From Sorangium cellulosum (GTDB lineage: Bacteria > Myxococcota_A > Polyangia > Polyangiales > Polyangiaceae), in assembly GCF_004135735.1 (NCBI RefSeq), contig NZ_CP012670.1, positions 3,679,501 to 3,743,500 on the forward strand: 64,000 nucleotides of DNA, read 5' to 3'. Under the pieces are notes generated by a model that did not search any database, was not told the origin of the DNA, and saw nothing but the letters and a program-made list of their open reading frames with translations. The stretch's first letter is position 1. Each line of letters starts with the position of its first letter. The position numbers and the translations under genes are program-made. Positions 1 through 8,789 of this stretch are shown piece by piece.

Positions 1-1137
1 ACGGCGGTCGTCACCGGATCGAGCACGCAGGAGCAGGCGATTCACGTCGACAAGTACGGCCGGATCAAGGTCCGCTTCTTCTGGGACCGGCAAAGCCAGC
101 AGGACCACACCTCGAGCTGCTGGCTGCGCGTCTCGCAGGTCGCGATGGGCGGCTCGATGATCCTGCCGCGCGTCGGCTGGGAGGTCTCCGTCGCCTTCCT
201 CGACGGCGACCCGGATCGGCCGCTCGTCCTCGGGCGCACCTACAACGCCGAGAAGACGCCGCCGCTCTCGCTCCCCGGCGCCAAGGCGTCCGGCACGCTC
301 AAGAGCATGTCGTCGCCGGGCGCGGGCGGCCACAACGAGATCGGCATGTCCGACAGCTCCGGGAGCCAGGGCTTCGGCATCCACGCCCAGAAGGACCTCA
401 ACGTCACGATCGGGCACGACAAGGTCGAGGAGGTCGCCGTCAACGAGGAGCAGCACATCAGCGTGAACGGCTCGCGCTCGGTCAAGGTCGATGAGTCGAT
501 CTCCGTGGCTGGCGATCAGTCGCTCGACGTCGGCGCGGTGCTCTCGCACAAGATCTCGGGCAACCAGAGCGTCTCGATCGGCGGGAACGACACGAGCAAC
601 GCGACCAGCAATCACGTCGAGAAGATCTCCGGCGACCGCTCCTACACGGTGAGCGGGAACCAGATCACGATATCGAACGGCGTCACGCAGTCGATCACCG
701 GCGACATGAGCCGCACGGTCGGCGCGGTGCACCTCGCCGGAAGCCTCGGCTCGATCAACGACAACGTGCTCGGCGGGATGGCCGAGACGGTCGGCGCCGT
801 GAAGGCCCAGATCATCAATGGCAGCCACGGGGAGCAGATCTCGGCGAACAAGGACCAGACCTCGGCCGCGGCCGAGCTCCACCTGACCAAGGGCTCCCTC
901 TCGCACGTGGCGGCCGGCGTCACCAACCTGGTGGGCGGCCTGCATTACCAGAAGCTGGACGGCGATCTCGTGGTGCAGGCGCCGATGATCACGCTCCTCG
1001 GCGCGGTGGGCGCGTTCAAGGGCGGGGGCAGCGAGCTCAAGCTCGGCGGCGGCCCCGTCGTGATCAAGGGATCCAAGATCGCGATCAAGAGCGCCATGGT
1101 CGTCAAGATGGGCGCCTCGATGAAGCTCGGATCGTGA
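1..1137 (+). CDS. VgrG-type T6SS spike protein, C-terminal part (5' end outside window)
   Basis: The reading frame is open from base 1, so the start lies upstream; 378 residues are visible. The first ~90 residues match the gp5-like OB-fold of VgrG: a Lys-Tyr-Gly-Arg-Ile-Lys-Val strand, an FFWDR motif, GGSMILPRVGWEV and a DRPLVLGRTYN motif. The rest is a run of short β repeats of the type G-N/D-x-T/S-x-x-V that form the VgrG needle. Family knowledge: VgrG trimers cap the T6SS Hcp tube and carry effectors. The gene is followed 28 bp later by another VgrG gene on the same strand, so the three probably form one operon. No toxin domain is visible at the C-terminus. An ATG inside the OB-fold (base 145) is not a real start. 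Confidence 0.93.
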   Translation, partial: TAVVTGSSTQEQAIHVDKYGRIKVRFFWDRQSQQDHTSSCWLRVSQVAMGGSMILPRVGWEVSVAFLDGDPDRPLVLGRTYNAEKTPPLSLPGAKASGTLKSMSSPGAGGHNEIGMSDSSGSQGFGIHAQKDLNVTIGHDKVEEVAVNEEQHISVNGSRSVKVDESISVAGDQSLDVGAVLSHKISGNQSVSIGGNDTSNATSNHVEKISGDRSYTVSGNQITISNGVTQSITGDMSRTVGAVHLAGSLGSINDNVLGGMAETVGAVKAQIINGSHGEQISANKDQTSAAAELHLTKGSLSHVAAGVTNLVGGLHYQKLDGDLVVQAPMITLLGAVGAFKGGGSELKLGGGPVVIKGSKIAIKSAMVVKMGASMKLGS

Positions 1138-1165
1138 CGCCCTCGGGCGCTCGTGAGGTACGACA

Positions 1166-3436
1166 ATGGCCGATCATCATCTCGCCGCGATCCCCTCCGT
1201 CAGCGTGGAGGGCAAGACGTACCAGGTGCTGCGGTTCGAGCTCGACGAGCAGCTCTCGGAGCTCACCCACCTCGAGTGCGACCTCCTCGACGACGCGGCC
1301 GCGCTGCCCCGGCCGAAGGACGTCCTCGACCGGCGCGCCGTGTTCACGCTCTCGCGCAGCGACGGCGGGCAGACCCGCGCCTTCGCCGGGACCATCGTCC
1401 TCGCCGAGCTCCTGGCCGACGGCGACGACGTGCCCGCGCTGCGCGTCGTCGTCGCCCCCGCGCTGTGGGGCCTCGGGCAGCGCGCCGACTGCCGCATCTT
1501 CCAGGAGATGAGCGCCGTCGACATCGTGAAGCAGGTGCTCGAGGGCGCGGGCGTGCCGGCGGACCAGCAGGACTGGCGCGTGACCGAGCCGCACCCGCCG
1601 CGGGTCTACACGGCCCAGTACCGCGAGACGGATCTCGATTTCGTGCGCCGCCTCCTCGCCGAGGAGGGGATCTACTTCGCGATCCACACGAAGGACGACT
1701 CGGACGTGGTCGTCTTCGGCGACGCGCCGACCGGCCTCGAGGACATCGAGGGCCGGACCACGCTCCCGTTCTTCCAGGACTTCGGCGTGGAGGGCGCGGG
1801 CGATCGCGTCGTCCGCGTCTCCCGCGCGGTCTCCGTGAAGAGCGACAAGGTGTTCGTCCGCGATTACGACCCGGAGAAGCCCTCGCTCAAGCTGGAGGCG
1901 TCGGCCGAGGGGAGCGATCCCGGGCCGCACGCGCTCGAGATCTACGAGCACCCGGCGCGCGCCGCCGACGTGAGCGCGGCGGAGCGGCTCGCCAGGGTCC
2001 TGCTCGACGCCGTGCAGGCCGAGCGCGACGTCGTGCGCGGCGAGACGGGCTCGCTCGCGCTGCTCCCGGGCCGGCGCTTCTCGCTGGAGAACCACCCCTA
2101 CGACCCGCTCAACCAGGAGTACCTCGTGATCCGCTCGCGTATCGCCGGCAGCCGGCCGCGATCGTTCGAGGTCTCCCGCGGCGACGTGGAGGACGGCGCC
2201 CGTGGCCACCATTTCCAGTGCGAGTTCTGGGGCGTGCCGACCGGCACCACGCGTTACCGGCCGCCGCGGCGCGCGCGCGCGCAGGTCATCCCGGGCGCGC
2301 AGACGGCGATGACCACCGGCCCCGCGGGGCAGGAGATCCACACGGACGCGAGCGGGCAGGTGAAGGTCTCCTTCCACTGGGATCGCTCCGGCAAGAAGGA
2401 CGACACCTCGAGCCGCTGGATCCGCACGAGCCAGGTGCCGACCGGCGGCTCGATGCTGCTGCCGCGCGTCGGCTGGGAGGTCACGGTGCGCCACGCCGAG
2501 GGCGACGCGGACCGCCCCTTCGTCATGGGCCGCTTGTACAACGCGCTCACGCCGCCGCCCTACGCGCTCCCCGAGGGGGCCGCGAAGAGCTCCCTCCAGA
2601 CCGCGACGACGCCGGGCGGGGGCAGCAGCAACGAGCTCCGGATGTCGGACACGAAGGGCAGCGAGGAGATGTTCATCAACGCCTCGAAGGACATGACCAC
2701 CGAGGTGAAGAACAACGCGACCGAGTCGATCGGCAACGACCACAAGAAGAAGATCGGCTCCGACCAGACGACGAACGTCACGAACAGCATGACGAGCAGC
2801 GTCGGCGCGAACCAGACCCTCTCGGTCTCTGGCAACCAGGCGATGAAGGTGGAGACCTTCCACGTCGACGACATCGGCGGCGATCACGCGCTGTCGATCG
2901 GCGGCAACCGCGACCTGAAGGTCGGCGGGGATCACAAGCGCGACGTCGCCGGCGACAGCGCGCTCGACGTCTCCGGCAACCAGATCGACCTCGTGGTCGG
3001 CGCGATCACGGACGAGACCCTGGCCGCCTTCCAGCACGAGGTCGGCGCGGCGCTGATCGAGCTCGCGCTCGGCCACCGCACCGTGACGGTGCAGGGCGAC
3101 CGGAGCGAGACCGCCGCCGGCGCGAAGGTGATCGCGGTCAAGGCGGGGCGCGGTGTCCAGGTCGGCGGGGCGATGAACGTGAAGGTGGGCGGCGCGATCG
3201 TCAACGTCGCGAACGGGGATCGCGTCGAGAGCTCGCTCGGCACCTACACGGAGCTCGCCGCGGGCGCGCAGATCGTGAAGGCGAACAACGTCGTCTTCCA
3301 GGCCGACGGCGCGCTCACGCTGGTGATGGGCGCGTCGATCCTCTCGCTCACGCCCGCGAGCGTCGCGATCCTCGGCGTGTCCGCGAAGCTCGACGGCGAC
3401 GTCTCCGACGCCGCCGCGCTGGTGATCGACAACTGA
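1166..3436 (+). CDS. vgrG: VgrG-type T6SS spike protein (756 aa)
   Basis: Full-length VgrG. Residues 1-370 match the phage gpD-like base (SRIFQ-type motif CRIFQEMSAVDIVKQVLE, AQYRETDLDFVRRLLAEEGI, VRDYDPEKP). Residues ~390-460 are the gp5 OB-fold (KVSFHWDRS, GGSMLLPRVGWEV, MGRLYN). Residues ~490-600 are needle β repeats rich in G-N-x-x-L/T-x-V, and the tail to 756 keeps that pattern with no enzyme domain seen. ATG start 28 bp after the previous VgrG. It should sit at the T6SS tip and be exported into target cells. It differs from its neighbours enough (length, tail) to be a paralogue and not a recent copy. Confidence 0.95.
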   Translation: MADHHLAAIPSVSVEGKTYQVLRFELDEQLSELTHLECDLLDDAAALPRPKDVLDRRAVFTLSRSDGGQTRAFAGTIVLAELLADGDDVPALRVVVAPALWGLGQRADCRIFQEMSAVDIVKQVLEGAGVPADQQDWRVTEPHPPRVYTAQYRETDLDFVRRLLAEEGIYFAIHTKDDSDVVVFGDAPTGLEDIEGRTTLPFFQDFGVEGAGDRVVRVSRAVSVKSDKVFVRDYDPEKPSLKLEASAEGSDPGPHALEIYEHPARAADVSAAERLARVLLDAVQAERDVVRGETGSLALLPGRRFSLENHPYDPLNQEYLVIRSRIAGSRPRSFEVSRGDVEDGARGHHFQCEFWGVPTGTTRYRPPRRARAQVIPGAQTAMTTGPAGQEIHTDASGQVKVSFHWDRSGKKDDTSSRWIRTSQVPTGGSMLLPRVGWEVTVRHAEGDADRPFVMGRLYNALTPPPYALPEGAAKSSLQTATTPGGGSSNELRMSDTKGSEEMFINASKDMTTEVKNNATESIGNDHKKKIGSDQTTNVTNSMTSSVGANQTLSVSGNQAMKVETFHVDDIGGDHALSIGGNRDLKVGGDHKRDVAGDSALDVSGNQIDLVVGAITDETLAAFQHEVGAALIELALGHRTVTVQGDRSETAAGAKVIAVKAGRGVQVGGAMNVKVGGAIVNVANGDRVESSLGTYTELAAGAQIVKANNVVFQADGALTLVMGASILSLTPASVAILGVSAKLDGDVSDAAALVIDN

Positions 3437-3452
3437 GGGGCAGGAGGCGAAC

Positions 3453-6248
3453 GTGGCACGCGAGACCGTGGCGCACTTCATGATCGACGAGGTCCCCGCC
3501 GCCCGGGTGCTCCGCTTCGGCTGCACCCACGAGGCGGGCCGGCCGCTCGTGCTCGACGTCGAGGTGATCGTCGGCATGTACGCCGAGCTCGACGCGATGA
3601 TCGGCAAGCGCGCGACGCTCGCGTTCGGCGCGCCGGGCGAGGCGCCGCGCGTCGTCGCCGGCGTGGTGGAGGCGGCGACCGCGATCGGCTCCACCGAGCT
3701 CGGCATGGACGCGGCGGGCACGCGGTACGCCCTGCGCGTGGTCTCGCCGCTCGCGCTCCTCGCGCGCAGCGTCGACTCGCGCATCTTCCAGGACAAGAGC
3801 GTGAAGGAGATCGTCGCCGAGGTGCTCTCCGAGCACGGGATCGACCGGGTCTCGTGGCGGCTCAGCGGCGACCTCCCGCGGCGCGAGTACTGCGTGCAGT
3901 ACCAGGAGAGCGCGCTCGCCTTCATCTCGCGGCTCCTCGAGCACGAGGGCATCTACAGCTTCGTCGAGGTCGACGCCGACGGGGAGCTGCTCGTCTTCGA
4001 CGACGACAGCACCGCCGCCGGGCCCATCGCGGGCGACCCCGCGCTGCCGCTCCGGCGGCGCACCGGGCTCGCCGCGGCCGACGAGCGCGACGCGATCTAC
4101 GCCATCCGCGAGCGGGAGCGGGTGCGCTCCGGCAAGTTCGTCCTCCGCGACTACGACTTCAAGCGGCCGAAGCTCGACCTGACCGCGAGCGCGGAGGCCG
4201 GCGAGCGCGCGGAGCTCGAGCGGTACGACTACCCGGGCGGCTACGTCGAACCCGAGGAGGGCCAGAGGCTCGCGCAGATCCGGCTGGAGGAGGAGCAGGT
4301 CGAGCGGCGCACGCTCGAGATCGACGCGGTCTGCCCGCGCCTCGCGGTCGGCCAGAAGCTCACGATCATGGACGCCGGCGAGCTCGACGGCGAGTACTTC
4401 CTCTTCGCGGTGTCGCACACCTACGTCCAGGAGGGCGGCGGGGATCAGGGCGCGGCGGCGCGCTCCAGGGCGCGGGCGCGCCTCGTGCCGGCCGACGTGA
4501 AGTTCAGGCCGCGGCGCGCCACGCCGATCCCGGTCATCGAGGGGCCTCAGACCGCGACCGTGGTGGCGCCGGCCGGGTCGCAGCCCGAGGCGATCCACAC
4601 CGACGAGCACGGGCGGTGCAAGGTCAAGTTCCACTGGGACCGGAGCGACGTGACCGACGACAAGGCGTCGTGCTGGATGCGGGTCGCGCAGCTCCAGACC
4701 TCGGGCTCGATGATGCTCCCGCGCATCGGCTGGGAGGTGATCGTCGAGTTCCTCGAGGGGGATCCCGATCGTCCGATCGTCACGGGGCGGCTCTACAACG
4801 GCGTCTTCATGCCGCCTTACGCGCTGCCAGAGGGCAAGACCCGCACGGCGGTCCGCACCGCGAGCACGCCGGGCGGCGGCGGCGCCAACGAGGTCCGCTT
4901 CGAGGACAAGGCGGGCGCCGAGGAGATCATGGTGCACGCCCAGCACGACATGAAGATGGTCGCCGCGAACAACGCCAAGCGGACCATCGGCAACAACGAG
5001 ACCACGGTGGTCGGCAACAACGCCTCGCTCGAGGTCGGCGGGAACCAGACGACGAAGATCACGAAGGGGTCCTCGAACACGGTGGGCGCGGATCAGTCGA
5101 TCACGGTCGGCGGCAACCGCACGGTCGAGGTGAACGCGGTCTCCGCGCTCACGGTGGGCGGCGACGCGACGACCACGGTCGGCGGGAACCAGTTCGAGAT
5201 GGATGGCAACCCGCTCGAGGCGATGCTCGCGCTGGCCGCGCAGGCGGCGGTGCAGTTCGCGAGCGTGATGGCCAACAACGCGATCTCGGCGCTCCAGGGC
5301 CAGGTCGACGGCGCGATCAACCAGGTGATGGGCCCGATCAACGCGCTGACGCAGCAGGTGCAGGGGGTCTCGGGCGCGATGCGGGCCGTCGCCGGCGGCG
5401 ACCTGAGCGGCATGCCCGCGATGATCGCGGGGGCGTCCGGCATCCCCGGCGCGGGCCAGCTCGCCGCCTCGATGGGCGGCGGCGGCGCGGGTGGCGGCGG
5501 CGCGGGCGGCGGCGGTGCGGGCGGAGGCGGCGCGGGAGGGGGCGGCGGCGCGCCGGGCGGCTCCGGTCCTCCCAACATGCTCGCGGCGATCGCGTCGAAC
5601 GCGGTGCACAGCAGCCTCGCCGGCCGCGTCTTCGTCGAGCCGAGCGCGCTCGCCGGGGCGCTCGGCCTGGACTCGGGCGGCGGCGGGGGCGAGTCGATGG
5701 CGAACGCCGCCGGGCCCGAGGGCAACGTCGACGGCGTCGATGCGACCGATCGCGAGAAGGGGCCGGGGCACTCGACCGCGAAGGTCGGGGGGACCCACAA
5801 GGAGACGGTGGGCTCGATGAAGGTCGTCGGCGCGATCCAGGACATCGACAACAACGTGACCGGCAAGAAGACGATCGACGTCGGGGCCGCGACGGTGCAG
5901 CTCGCCTTCGGCAGCTACGCGGAGAGCGTCACCGGCTCGAAGAGCGAGAAGGCGACGGGCCTCGTCGTGCTCAGCAACGCGGGCGAGAGCGAGACGATCA
6001 CGGGCTCGCGCACCGCGATGGTGGGCGGCGCCGTCGTGGACAAGCTCAAGGGGTCGCACGTCGTGCAGGCCGTGGGGCCCGCGACCTTCATCGGGGCGTT
6101 CCACAAGGTCGAAGCGAGGGGCGCGATCGTCTTCAAGTGCGGCGCCAGCGAGGTGGTGATCGACGGCGGCGGCGTCACCATCACCTCGCCGATGGTCGCG
6201 TTCCTGGCCCCGAAGATCCAGCTGCCGAAGAAGGTCTCGGAGGTGTGA
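3453..6248 (+). CDS. vgrG: VgrG-type T6SS spike protein with interrupted needle (931 aa)
   Basis: GTG start 16 bp after the second VgrG. Residues 1-360 are the gpD-like base (SRIFQDKSVKEIV, VQYQESALAFISRLLEHEGI, LRDYDFKRPK). Residues ~378-450 are the OB-fold (KVKFHWDRSD, GRLYNG). Needle repeats run ~490-590. They are then broken by an Ala-rich helical stretch (~590-670) and a Gly-rich linker of repeated GGGGA (~675-705), after which β repeats resume (~760-931). The last 40 residues look like the closing β turns of a VgrG needle. Its stop overlaps the next ATG, so it is translationally coupled to the DUF6484-like gene. The inserted block is unusual for VgrG and may dock a partner; that is inference. 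Confidence 0.94.
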   Translation: MARETVAHFMIDEVPAARVLRFGCTHEAGRPLVLDVEVIVGMYAELDAMIGKRATLAFGAPGEAPRVVAGVVEAATAIGSTELGMDAAGTRYALRVVSPLALLARSVDSRIFQDKSVKEIVAEVLSEHGIDRVSWRLSGDLPRREYCVQYQESALAFISRLLEHEGIYSFVEVDADGELLVFDDDSTAAGPIAGDPALPLRRRTGLAAADERDAIYAIRERERVRSGKFVLRDYDFKRPKLDLTASAEAGERAELERYDYPGGYVEPEEGQRLAQIRLEEEQVERRTLEIDAVCPRLAVGQKLTIMDAGELDGEYFLFAVSHTYVQEGGGDQGAAARSRARARLVPADVKFRPRRATPIPVIEGPQTATVVAPAGSQPEAIHTDEHGRCKVKFHWDRSDVTDDKASCWMRVAQLQTSGSMMLPRIGWEVIVEFLEGDPDRPIVTGRLYNGVFMPPYALPEGKTRTAVRTASTPGGGGANEVRFEDKAGAEEIMVHAQHDMKMVAANNAKRTIGNNETTVVGNNASLEVGGNQTTKITKGSSNTVGADQSITVGGNRTVEVNAVSALTVGGDATTTVGGNQFEMDGNPLEAMLALAAQAAVQFASVMANNAISALQGQVDGAINQVMGPINALTQQVQGVSGAMRAVAGGDLSGMPAMIAGASGIPGAGQLAASMGGGGAGGGGAGGGGAGGGGAGGGGGAPGGSGPPNMLAAIASNAVHSSLAGRVFVEPSALAGALGLDSGGGGGESMANAAGPEGNVDGVDATDREKGPGHSTAKVGGTHKETVGSMKVVGAIQDIDNNVTGKKTIDVGAATVQLAFGSYAESVTGSKSEKATGLVVLSNAGESETITGSRTAMVGGAVVDKLKGSHVVQAVGPATFIGAFHKVEARGAIVFKCGASEVVIDGGGVTITSPMVAFLAPKIQLPKKVSEV

Positions 6249-6829
6249 TGGCGGCTTCTTTGGACAGCGGCAGCAGCGTGGCCGGCGCGTCGCCCGCGCT
6301 GGAGGAGGTCGAGGCGAGTGCCCCGGCCGTGGAGGCGCCCGGGACCTCGCGCGTGACCCTCGACGACGTGCTCGACGAGCACACCGCGCCGAGCGCGGCG
6401 CCGCTCCCGGCGCGGAAGGCGCAGCCGCTCGGGGCCGCGATGCGGACGGCGCGCGTCGCCTCGATCTCGGGGCGGGCGGCGCGGATCCTGGTGCGGGGCG
6501 CGGAGGGGCCCATCGAGGCCGAGGTCGCGCCGGAGGTCGACCCCGAGGTGATCGCCGACGCGCACGCCCGCGGCGACGCGGTGCTCGTCGAGCTCTGCGA
6601 GGGGGCGGCGCCGCTCATCGTCGGGGCCCTGACGACGCAGCGGCCGAAGGCGCTCCACCTCAAGGCGGCGACCATCACCATCGAGGGGGAGCAGGAGCTG
6701 CTGCTCCGCTCGGGTCGGGGCGCGGTCCGCATCCGCGAGGACGGCGACATCGAGGTGGTCGGCAGCCGCATCAGCGCCGCGTCGCGGGGGCTGTTCCGGA
6801 TCGTGGGGCGGTTGCTGCGGCTGAACTGA
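6248..6829 (+). CDS. DUF6484-like T6SS-associated protein (193 aa)
   Basis: The start ATG shares a base with the stop of the upstream VgrG (TGATG), so the two are coupled. Residues ~65-135 look like the DUF6484 domain: RVASISGRAARILV, then a run of acidic and Val/Ala residues ending in PLIVGALT. The next ~45 residues form a β-rich strip (LHLKAATITIEGEQELLLR, IRIREDG-type) resembling the end of a VgrG needle or a PAAR-adjacent adaptor. DUF6484 proteins are known mainly from T6SS spike loci, where their exact role is not established. The N-terminal 60 residues are Ala/Glu-rich and probably flexible. A role as spike adaptor or effector chaperone is inference from position. Confidence 0.75.
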   Translation: MAASLDSGSSVAGASPALEEVEASAPAVEAPGTSRVTLDDVLDEHTAPSAAPLPARKAQPLGAAMRTARVASISGRAARILVRGAEGPIEAEVAPEVDPEVIADAHARGDAVLVELCEGAAPLIVGALTTQRPKALHLKAATITIEGEQELLLRSGRGAVRIREDGDIEVVGSRISAASRGLFRIVGRLLRLN

Positions 6830-6894
6830 CGGCGCGTCGACGCCGCGGAGGAGGCGTTGATCGGACGCCGCGCGGCGCGTTTGCGCCCTCCGGA

Positions 6895-8211
6895 TCAGCG
6901 CCGCGCGCTCCGCTCGACGAGCGCCTGCCATCGCGCCTTGAGCGCAGGATCGCGCTGGAATCGCTCGTGCCATGTCGCGTGGAGCGCCTCCCAGGCTTGC
7001 GGGGTCAGCCCGTAGTGGCGCTGAATCTGCTGGAGCTGCTCCGGATAATCTCGCGTGCTGGCGCAGATGCGCGCGTATTGAGCGAGCGTGATCCGCTGGA
7101 CGTTGCGCATCGTCGGTGCGTCGGCGCCGGCGCGGGCCGGCGCGGCGGGCTGGGAGGCGGAAGCGTCCGTTGACGGCGCGCCGTCAGCGCTCGGCTGCTG
7201 GAATGGCAGCGCCCAGCTCCTCTCCGGGCGCCGACCCGGACTCGTCACGCCCTCATCGAGGGGCGGCCGTGGCGCCGCGGGTGGAGAGCTCGGGCGAGCG
7301 AAGGGCAGGGCGCTGTCGGCCGGCGGCGGCGGGCTCGGGCGAGCGAAGGGCAGGGCGCCGTCGACCGGGGGCGGCGGGCTCGGGCGGGCGAAGGGCAGGG
7401 CCCCGTCGACCGGGGGCGAGGAGCTGGGGCGAGCGAAGGGCAGGGCGCTGTCGGCCGGGGGCGAGGAGCCGGGGCGAGTGAAGGACAGGGCGCTGTCGGC
7501 CGGCGGCGGGCTCGGGCGCACGAAGGGCAGCGCCTTGCCGCTGGCGAACGGGCTGAGCACGCCCGCGACCGTGACAGCCTGGCCTGGAGCAGCCGGCGTC
7601 GTGGGCGCCCCGGCCGGCGATGCGCCCGGCGTGTCCTGTTTGAAGGGCAGCGCGGCCTGCATGGCCGCCTCCATGACGACGAGCGTCTTGTTGCGTCGCG
7701 ACGCCATCACCGGCGGCCCTGGCACGAGCGCGGGCTGCTGCGGCGGCGTGGCCTCGATCGGCGGAAGCGGCGGCGGGACGAACGTGTCCGCCAGCGCCGC
7801 GGCCGAGCTCCCCCTGGCCCACGGCGAGCGCGTCGCCGCGTCCCCGCTCGCGCTGGCAGCAGGCTGCGCCGCCGCCCGATCCCAGCCCGCCCCCTGCAGC
7901 GGGGACAGGTGCGCCGAGGGCGCCACCGGCATCGGGCCCTCGGGCTCCTTCCGCGGCTCCTTCGCCTCGGCCTGGACGCGCCGCTTCTGCTCGGCGACGA
8001 GCGCCAGGTAGCGCCGCGTCGCGCCGAGCTGCCCCCGCGCGGCCCGGGCGGCGAGCCGCGACAGCCAGCGCTCGCGCGCCGCCTCCCACGCCTCGGCCGA
8101 GAGCCCCGCCCCGGCGAGCGCCTCGTCCCGCGGCACGCCCGCCTCGAGGGCCCCGCTGATCGCGGCGAGCTCCTCGAGCGTGATCGATCGGATGTTCCCC
8201 TCGCTCTCCAT
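6895..8211 (-). CDS. Proline-rich repeat protein beside the T6SS locus (438 aa)
   Basis: Function unknown. The start is placed at the ATG at 8211 because GGAGG lies just upstream of it; the frame stays open to 8247 without a better site. Three parts are visible. Residues 1-95 hold a helical module (GLSAEAWEAARERWLSRLAA). A Pro/Ala-rich middle has about six 15-residue repeats built on ALPFARPS. The last ~65 residues hold a second helical module (YGLTPQAWEALHATWHERF, DPALKARW). The helical module recurs in the next gene on the same strand. It is convergent with the VgrG operon, 65 bp from it. The ALPF motif also appears outside the repeats (AALPFKQD, WALPFQQPS), which suggests a short binding motif; no enzyme domain is seen. 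Confidence 0.72.
   Translation of the reverse strand: MESEGNIRSITLEELAAISGALEAGVPRDEALAGAGLSAEAWEAARERWLSRLAARAARGQLGATRRYLALVAEQKRRVQAEAKEPRKEPEGPMPVAPSAHLSPLQGAGWDRAAAQPAASASGDAATRSPWARGSSAAALADTFVPPPLPPIEATPPQQPALVPGPPVMASRRNKTLVVMEAAMQAALPFKQDTPGASPAGAPTTPAAPGQAVTVAGVLSPFASGKALPFVRPSPPPADSALSFTRPGSSPPADSALPFARPSSSPPVDGALPFARPSPPPPVDGALPFARPSPPPPADSALPFARPSSPPAAPRPPLDEGVTSPGRRPERSWALPFQQPSADGAPSTDASASQPAAPARAGADAPTMRNVQRITLAQYARICASTRDYPEQLQQIQRHYGLTPQAWEALHATWHERFQRDPALKARWQALVERSARR
7288..7532. repeat. 45-bp in-frame tandem repeat, about 6 copies
   Basis: Cores near GGGCGAGCGAAGGGCAGGG recur at 7291, 7336, 7381, 7426 and 7471, exactly 45 bp apart, with a sixth 42 bp later. Each codes for 15 residues of the type ALPFARPS followed by Pro and Ala/Val-Asp-Ser/Gly. 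Length variation between strains would change the spacer length of the protein, not its frame. Confidence 0.9.
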
Positions 8212-8292
8212 CCTGCCTCCGCGAGCCTGCGCCGGACGCCTCGCCACGGCGCGGCGGCAGCTCGGTCCGACCCCGCGGCGCCTTCGCCCCTG

Positions 8293-8727
8293 CTACGTCA
8301 TCGCCCTCTGAAATCGCGCCATGAGCTCCTCGTCCTCGAGCATCGCCGCGGTCCACCGCTGCTGCGCGCTGAGGTAGTCCTCCAGCGTCAGGTCGAGCCG
8401 GCTGAGCACCGTGGCCATGTCCGTGCCCCGCTTCATCGCGCGGGTTGCCTCGAGGAAGCGCTCGAACGACAGCGCGCTCCTCGCGCGGGCCCGCTGCACC
8501 CGGGCGAACGTCTCGGCGAACGCCGCGACGAGCGGCGGCACGCCCACCTCGTCGCCGTCGTCCTCGTCCGCCTCGGCGAAGCGCGCCTGCCAGGCGTCGT
8601 CGAGCGCCTCCCAGCGCTCCTCGTCGAGCCCGTGCTCGGCGAGGAGCGCCGCGCGATCGGCGCTCGGGTCCGCGAGCTGGGCGGCGAGCGTCGCGAACGC
8701 CTCGACGTCGCGGGCGGGATCCTTCAT
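8293..8727 (-). CDS. Small helical-module protein, unknown function (144 aa)
   Basis: Not recognised as a named family. It contains two copies of a short helical module: HGLDEERWEALDDAWQARF near residues 30-50 and LDLTLEDYLSAQQRWTAAM with DEELMARFQ at the C-terminus. The same pattern (hydrophobic-Gly-Leu, then Trp-x6-Trp, then Asp-x-x-Leu-x-x-x-Phe/Trp) occurs at both ends of the next gene downstream. The linker is strongly acidic (DEDDGDE). It starts with ATG at 8727, 62 bp from the divergent HEAT-repeat gene, and reads toward the proline-rich gene, so the two minus-strand genes probably form an operon. Confidence 0.7.
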   Translation of the reverse strand: MKDPARDVEAFATLAAQLADPSADRAALLAEHGLDEERWEALDDAWQARFAEADEDDGDEVGVPPLVAAFAETFARVQRARARSALSFERFLEATRAMKRGTDMATVLSRLDLTLEDYLSAQQRWTAAMLEDEELMARFQRAMT

Positions 8728-8789
8728 CGCGCCAAGGCTACCTCAGCGCGCGGCTTGGGGCCCCTTCCGCGCGGGTGTATCCATGACGC

